Part shown: in pieces, positions 61,101 to 64,000 of the stretch | Numbering within the stretch: the first letter of the stretch is position 1 | How the letters are laid out: each line of letters starts with the position of its first letter | Assembly: GCF_030408675.1 (NCBI RefSeq) | Contig: NZ_CP047200.1 | Coordinates: 1-64,000, forward strand | Origin: Corynebacterium durum | GTDB taxonomy: Bacteria > Actinomycetota > Actinomycetes > Mycobacteriales > Mycobacteriaceae | Direction: 5' to 3' | DNA: 64,000 bases | The notes under the pieces: model-generated | Told to the model about the DNA's origin: nothing | Seen by the model: the letters and a program-made list of their open reading frames with translations, nothing else | Database searches by the model: none | Made by a program: the position numbers and the translations under genes

Positions 61101-61734
61101 CGGCGACGGTGACATCGTTGGTGTCGCGTAGATCCAGCGAACTAAATATCGGGGTGTCAGGCTGTGCCTGCACTTTCTGCGTGCCGTCGTTCAGGATTTT
61201 CACCCTGAGCATGTCGTGCCGTGCGACCACAGTATCCAGTGCTGCCTGCAGGGTATCCGGTTCATGGTCGGGGCCGTCTAGTTCCACGTAGAGGTGCGCC
61301 GACACCCCGCCCAGCTTGTCGGTGTCGTAGCCGCCCGCCCAATAGGCGTGTTGCAAGGGAGCCAACCGGAATGGGGAGGCATCGTCGCTGGTGCTGCTGG
61401 TGCCGCTGTTGTCAGCAGGCGTGGCAGCTTCGGGGGCGGTACTGGGCGTCGTTACGCTTGGGGCTTGAGTGCTGGGCGCATGGTTGTTCAGCAGCTCAGC
61501 CCAGGCTGCGGGTTCTGGCTTTTCCAGGAAATCCGCGAAAGAAATGTCAAAGCCAGCTTTTCTGCACAACCCTGCGAACCGCATGATGCGCAGGGAGTCA
61601 AAGCCGACGGAAAAAAGATCAGAGTCTGGGCGGATGGAGGTGTTGGGGAGAAGGTTCTGTAGCTCTTCTATCACATCGTCCGCTGTGATTGGGGGTTGTG
61701 ATGTATCAACAGCTGGACGATTGCTAATTCCCAT
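58162..61734 (-). CDS. NRPS-1, aryl-carrier/cyclisation module ArCP–Cy–A–T
   Basis: 1190 residues, about the organisation of mycobactin MbtB. The N-terminal aryl carrier protein has its phosphopantetheine serine in VGFDSLR (~47). The heterocyclisation domain starts FRLAPLQHAYWAGG (~120) and has the DxxxxD motif as FDMLAGD (~255) instead of HHxxxDG. The adenylation domain has FTSGSTGEPKG at ~725, LGGATET and YRTNDLARY. The T site is VGGDSVLTTKA at ~1128. It should take a salicyl group on the ArCP and condense and cyclise it with Ser, Thr or Cys into an oxazoline or thiazoline. Hand-read A residues (D-L-H-Y-L-G-L-I-H) fall in the Cy-partnered class, but Ser/Thr versus Cys is undecided. Confidence 0.92.
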   Translation of the reverse strand: MGISNRPAVDTSQPPITADDVIEELQNLLPNTSIRPDSDLFSVGFDSLRIMRFAGLCRKAGFDISFADFLEKPEPAAWAELLNNHAPSTQAPSVTTPSTAPEAATPADNSGTSSTSDDASPFRLAPLQHAYWAGGYDTDKLGGVSAHLYVELDGPDHEPDTLQAALDTVVARHDMLRVKILNDGTQKVQAQPDTPIFSSLDLRDTNDVTVAATLEDIRSEMSGQRAAADLGRMIDVRLTRLPGGRARLHVDFDMLAGDAMSYRIVLDDLAAVLTGEELAPISSSFREYLDAPEVTSLRNRERDQQWWAEQLATLPDPPKLPTYTGVPAHSVRPQRRHLFLDERQRAALEHHAQDNGVTPAACLATAFAEAIGSFTTESRFLLNVPLFHRQQILPDIDRVVGDFSSSVLVTVDVSQEQTVLDRIRAVSESMHGSMRHSDWSALDILRDMSRSRGSQVIAPIVYTSAVGLGELFSARVRSVFGDPVWILSEGPQVLLDAQVTELDGGFLANWDVREGMFLPGMVDAMFESYRANVDLLVQDAEWASAPFPSAVPEEQNQARRDTETTAPLPEDALLHRRFFDLADTHPDRPAVLWGEHGVRTYAELRDDALRVATSLRKHGVAPGDIVGVRIAKGPHQLTALLGVLAAGAAWVPLGADQPATRRSRILERADATVVLHDTNALSDPDEGITGVLLDDALTTDLPEDAAAQATTQSPDDVVYVLFTSGSTGEPKGVELTHRAVMNTINAVNEIVGLTADDRTLGLSSLEFDLSVHDMFGPLNVGGAVVTLTEQERRDAEAWIGLMTRHHVTQLYCVPPLLDMLLSSTSTTQLDKLRWCLLGGDWVTLDLPGRLRERAPHCRFAGLGGATETAIHSTFFEVTDPEAIDPIWGSVPFGSPLPNMHARIVDDAGRIRPDFAPGEYLVSGPGIARGYRHDAEMTDRKFPTIDGARWYRTNDLARYLPGGCIEFLGRRDDQVKIRGYRIEIGEVEAALRQAPGVHSCVAVVSRPAGGPRDGSAHLGAVIAAGSNPAPDLEEQVRAFLGETLPPYMIPDLMVIVEAIPVNKNGKSDREYCAQLIDTARRDTVQQSASEPPTPGTLEHLVAGVFAEVIGVPESVIGLDDDFIQVGGDSVLTTKAASVLRDVLDDPSLPAVLLFESRTPRSVAASLREVEAEPGLFDRTAAIVYELDNEGL

Positions 61735-61750
61735 GTCTCCATCCGATCAG

Positions 61751-62806
61751 TCAAAAGGTGGCAAGTGTGGGTTTGATCTGTTCGATACTCCACGGAACCG
61801 AAAGGACTGTCGGCACGCGGAACGACGTGACCGCCGCAGGATCCAGTTTGAGAACATGGTTTTCCCGTACCGCCGTGAGACCTGGCCACAGGGGAGATGA
61901 CTCCATTGCAGACAGGTCCCCTGTCGAACCCATGATGATGATATCCGAATTCATCTTATCAATTGTTTCTAAGGACAGCCTACCCTGAACGCCACCTTCG
62001 CCGCCACCCAGGCCGATGAGGGAGTCTGGAAGCTTCAAACCCATTTTCGTGAGCATCTGCACCGTAATATCGTTCGGGTCCGTCACGACCTGGATATTAT
62101 CCGCGCCACCAAAGAACGCAACCGCAAACGTCTTTCCTGCGGCGGCCGGGAACTCCTGGCTCACAGCCGACAGTGTCTGTTCTGTTGAGGCAACAATATT
62201 GTCTGCCTCACTTTCCTTCTTGAACAGCTGGCCAACAATCTTGGTTTGGTCCTGCCAGGAATCTAGCTTACCGTCAGCCAGCGCCGGGAGAGTGGGGGCA
62301 ACATCCTGCAACTTCTTATAAATTTCCTCGTTGGAAGCCAAAGCACCGGCGAGAATCAGGTCGGGTTCCTGCTGCGCAATCTGTTCCAGCGGGACGTCGC
62401 TGGGGTTCATCAGCTTCAGCACATGGGTACTGCCCTCAGGCTCAACCTGCAGCTTGCCTTCCTCCCACGGCATGACCGACTTGGGGAAACCAGCGTAACC
62501 AGCAATCGCGGCAGGAGACTCACCCAACGCCAGCATGGCATCCGTGTAGCCCGGAACCAGCGTCACCACCTTCTTGGGTTTGGTGGGTAGCTGAGACTCG
62601 CCGTAGACGTGGCTCACTGTGATCGTTTCTCCCGACGCGCCACTACCAGACGAGGAACAAGCCGACAGGCCAGCAACCAGCACGATGCTGGCGACAAACG
62701 CCAGCATCATCAGGGCGGTTCGATACAAGGGGCGATGTGAAAGCCCTGCGGGTGAACCCATGGCTAATACGGTCATGCGAGAATGACCAGTGGTGGGATG
62801 CGTCAT
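61751..62806 (-). CDS. Siderophore-binding lipoprotein of an ABC importer
   Basis: 351 residues of the FepB/FhuD-type periplasmic binding fold: PKKVVTLVPGYTDAMLALGESPAAIAGYAG, then LEQIAQQEPDLILAG and a C-terminal PWSIEQIKPTL. A signal peptide with lipobox LSAC (cysteine near residue 50) anchors it outside the membrane. It should capture the ferric siderophore made by the adjacent NRPSs. ATG 62806 follows GGAGATTCTC. It lies 16 bp before NRPS-1 in the same operon. No permease or ATPase gene is in the window. Confidence 0.92.
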   Translation of the reverse strand: MTHPTTGHSRMTVLAMGSPAGLSHRPLYRTALMMLAFVASIVLVAGLSACSSSGSGASGETITVSHVYGESQLPTKPKKVVTLVPGYTDAMLALGESPAAIAGYAGFPKSVMPWEEGKLQVEPEGSTHVLKLMNPSDVPLEQIAQQEPDLILAGALASNEEIYKKLQDVAPTLPALADGKLDSWQDQTKIVGQLFKKESEADNIVASTEQTLSAVSQEFPAAAGKTFAVAFFGGADNIQVVTDPNDITVQMLTKMGLKLPDSLIGLGGGEGGVQGRLSLETIDKMNSDIIIMGSTGDLSAMESSPLWPGLTAVRENHVLKLDPAAVTSFRVPTVLSVPWSIEQIKPTLATF

Positions 62807-62840
62807 GGTGTTGAGAATCTCCTGCTATAAGACGTGATGA

Positions 62841-63800
62841 TTAGTAACAGTTGACCCACGCTGCTGAAGCGAGGTTACAGACTGTGGATTTTTGCAGCTT
62901 CCATTCGCCATCCACGTACTGGAAACCGGAATTGGGGTAGGTCCATTCGCCCCAACCAGCTGGCCAGATGATAGTCATGGTCGCGGTGGCGGTGTCGCCC
63001 GTGACTACGACGTCGCGGACATCAAACTTCACAATGTCACCCATGGCTTCCATGCCGGGGGGAGGGGCCATCCTGGACCGCACAGCAGCAACCTGCTCTA
63101 GGGTGCCTGCGGTGACGGGACCGTCGACCGTGCGCTTAGCTAACTCTGCGCCAGGAACACCAGGCTGGGCTGCGGCCATGGTGGTTTGCAGCAGTAGATC
63201 GGCGGAAGGCATCGGGGCTGAAGCTGCTGGGGCCGGCGCTGCGGGGGCTGCCGGAGCTGCCTGCTGGGGTGCAGCTTGCTGTGCCGGAGCAGCGGCTTGC
63301 GGTGCTGCGGCTGCCGGAGCTGCCTGTCCTTGTGCAGCGCCGCCAGCACTGGCCGCACCCGGCTGAGCCGCGCCTGCCTGAGCTCCGCCCGCTTGAGCCT
63401 GCGCGCCAGGCTGACCCGGCTGGGCTGCGGCGGCACCGGGCTGACCCGGCTGTGCACCTTGAACTGCACCCGACTGATTTGTTGCTCCCGCAGAGCCCTG
63501 AAGGGCATATGATTGCGGTTCCTTCAGGGCTGCGACAAGCTGCGCGGTGCGTTCTTCGCTCCGGGTGGTGGATTCTAAAATATAAAATACTGTTGCCCCA
63601 GCAGTCACTGCTGAGGCTAGTGCAACGATCAACGCTGCAGCGGCGATCACGCCGAATCCTTTACCCATCCGCGTGTCCGTCACTTCCGGTTCATATTCTT
63701 CATATTCTTCTTCTGCTTCTACGGGTTCTACAGGTGCCGTAGCTTCGTCGGTGGGTTCGGTGGGGGGGTCTTCTTGGGTTCTGGCTTCGGCCAGTGTCAT
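62841..63800 (-). CDS. Ala/Pro/Gln-rich membrane-anchored protein, first gene of the siderophore operon
   Basis: 319 residues. The N-terminus is acidic and cytosolic (EEEYEEYEPEV), with one membrane helix at ~50–75, an extracellular low-complexity Ala/Gly/Pro/Gln stretch (~105–200), and a folded C-terminal domain (~205–319) ending in WKLQKSTVCNLASAAWVNCY with two cysteines. The C-terminal domain recalls Mce-associated/Mtb12-like secreted domains, tentative. AGGAGG lies six bases before the ATG. First in the putative iron-regulated operon, so a role in siderophore export, capture or passage through the mycolate layer is plausible but unproven. Confidence 0.75.
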   Translation of the reverse strand: MTLAEARTQEDPPTEPTDEATAPVEPVEAEEEYEEYEPEVTDTRMGKGFGVIAAAALIVALASAVTAGATVFYILESTTRSEERTAQLVAALKEPQSYALQGSAGATNQSGAVQGAQPGQPGAAAAQPGQPGAQAQAGGAQAGAAQPGAASAGGAAQGQAAPAAAAPQAAAPAQQAAPQQAAPAAPAAPAPAASAPMPSADLLLQTTMAAAQPGVPGAELAKRTVDGPVTAGTLEQVAAVRSRMAPPPGMEAMGDIVKFDVRDVVVTGDTATATMTIIWPAGWGEWTYPNSGFQYVDGEWKLQKSTVCNLASAAWVNCY

Positions 63801-63900
63801 GACCTTCCTCCTGACGCGTTTGCGTGTTATGGAAATTACTTCTGTTATTTGGCCATAGCCCTTAAGCTGCGTCAGCCATTATGCTGCGCCAAATATTGTG

Positions 63901-63949
63901 GACGATTGTTGCATACTAAAAAAAGGCCGTCAAGGGTATCCTTACCTCA
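63901..63949 (-). promoter_or_regulatory. Operon promoter overlapped by a DtxR/IdeR-like iron box
   Basis: On the minus strand –35 TTGACG (63928–63933) and –10 AACAAT (63905–63910) are 17 bp apart. CAAGGGTATCCTTACCTCA (63931–63949) agrees at 13 of 19 positions with the DtxR consensus TTAGGTTAGCCTAACCTAA and overlaps the –35, so iron-loaded DtxR would repress. No other promoter is evident down to 38519. Confidence 0.6.
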
Positions 63950-63965
63950 GTTTGTTGAACAAACT
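63949..63965. promoter_or_regulatory. Perfect 17-bp palindrome beside the iron box
   Basis: AGTTTGTTGAACAAACT has perfect 8-bp arms around one base and directly adjoins the iron box. It is probably an operator for a second dimeric regulator, or serves a divergent gene beyond the right edge of the window. Confidence 0.5.
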
Positions 63966-64000
63966 TGCACGGTTCAGATGGCTGTTTCCTCAACAAAGAA

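Noticed and set aside
43011..61734. Mycobactin/nocobactin cluster
   Set aside because: NRPS-1 resembles MbtB, but there are no polyketide synthase modules and the module count and E domains differ.

Overview
The window reads as the replication-origin region of a Corynebacterium-type actinobacterium. It opens at dnaA and continues dnaA–dnaN–recF–DUF721–gyrB … gyrA–DUF3566–tRNA-Ile–tRNA-Ala. Then come ppiA, a rhomboid protease, crgA and the cell-wall/division operon fhaA–fhaB–pstP–rodA–pbpA–pknA–pknB, followed by tRNA-Leu(CAG). This order is typical of Corynebacteriales. I cannot name the species from the sequence.

Layout. 1–7.4 kb: replication genes, with oriC (four perfect DnaA boxes) between dnaA and dnaN. 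7.5–12 kb: a DUF6918 protein, a two-gene ABC exporter, a VOC protein with a divergent TetR regulator, and a small antitoxin/partner pair. 12–15.3 kb: gyrA, DUF3566 and two tRNAs. 15.3–19.3 kb: a very GC-rich foreign patch abutting the 3' end of tRNA-Ala. It is made of scraps: a truncated serine recombinase, two halves of an IS1634-family element around an ltrA gene, a truncated plasmid Rep gene, iteron-like repeats and a small HTH protein. 19.7–21 kb: a Fic gene flanked by 56-bp direct repeats. 21–33.3 kb: conserved core, including a second dense cluster of DnaA boxes at 23.06–23.37 kb. 33.8–37.7 kb: tRNA-Leu, a MocR regulator, and a MerR regulator with an aldo/keto reductase.

37.8–63.9 kb is the most striking part: a large nonribosomal peptide locus on the minus strand. 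In transcription order it holds an Ala/Pro/Gln-rich membrane protein, a siderophore-binding lipoprotein, NRPS-1 (ArCP–Cy–A–T), an IucB/MbtK-like N-acyltransferase, NRPS-2 (C-A-T / C-A-T-E / C-A-T / C-A-T) and NRPS-3 (C-A-T-E). All gaps are 34 bp or less, or the genes overlap. The only good promoter lies ahead of the first gene and overlaps a DtxR/IdeR-like iron box. An isochorismate-pyruvate-lyase/chorismate-mutase gene sits just beyond the end of NRPS-3, inside a low-GC cassette bounded by 108-bp direct repeats. Together these predict an iron-regulated hexapeptide siderophore with a salicyl-oxazoline (or thiazoline) cap, hydroxamate-type residue(s) and two D-residues. That resembles the amychelin/gobichelin style of actinomycete siderophore more than the known corynebacterial types. 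Salicylate-AMP ligase, isochorismate synthase, an N-hydroxylase, an MbtH-like protein, a thioesterase and a permease are not in the window and would have to lie to the right or elsewhere.
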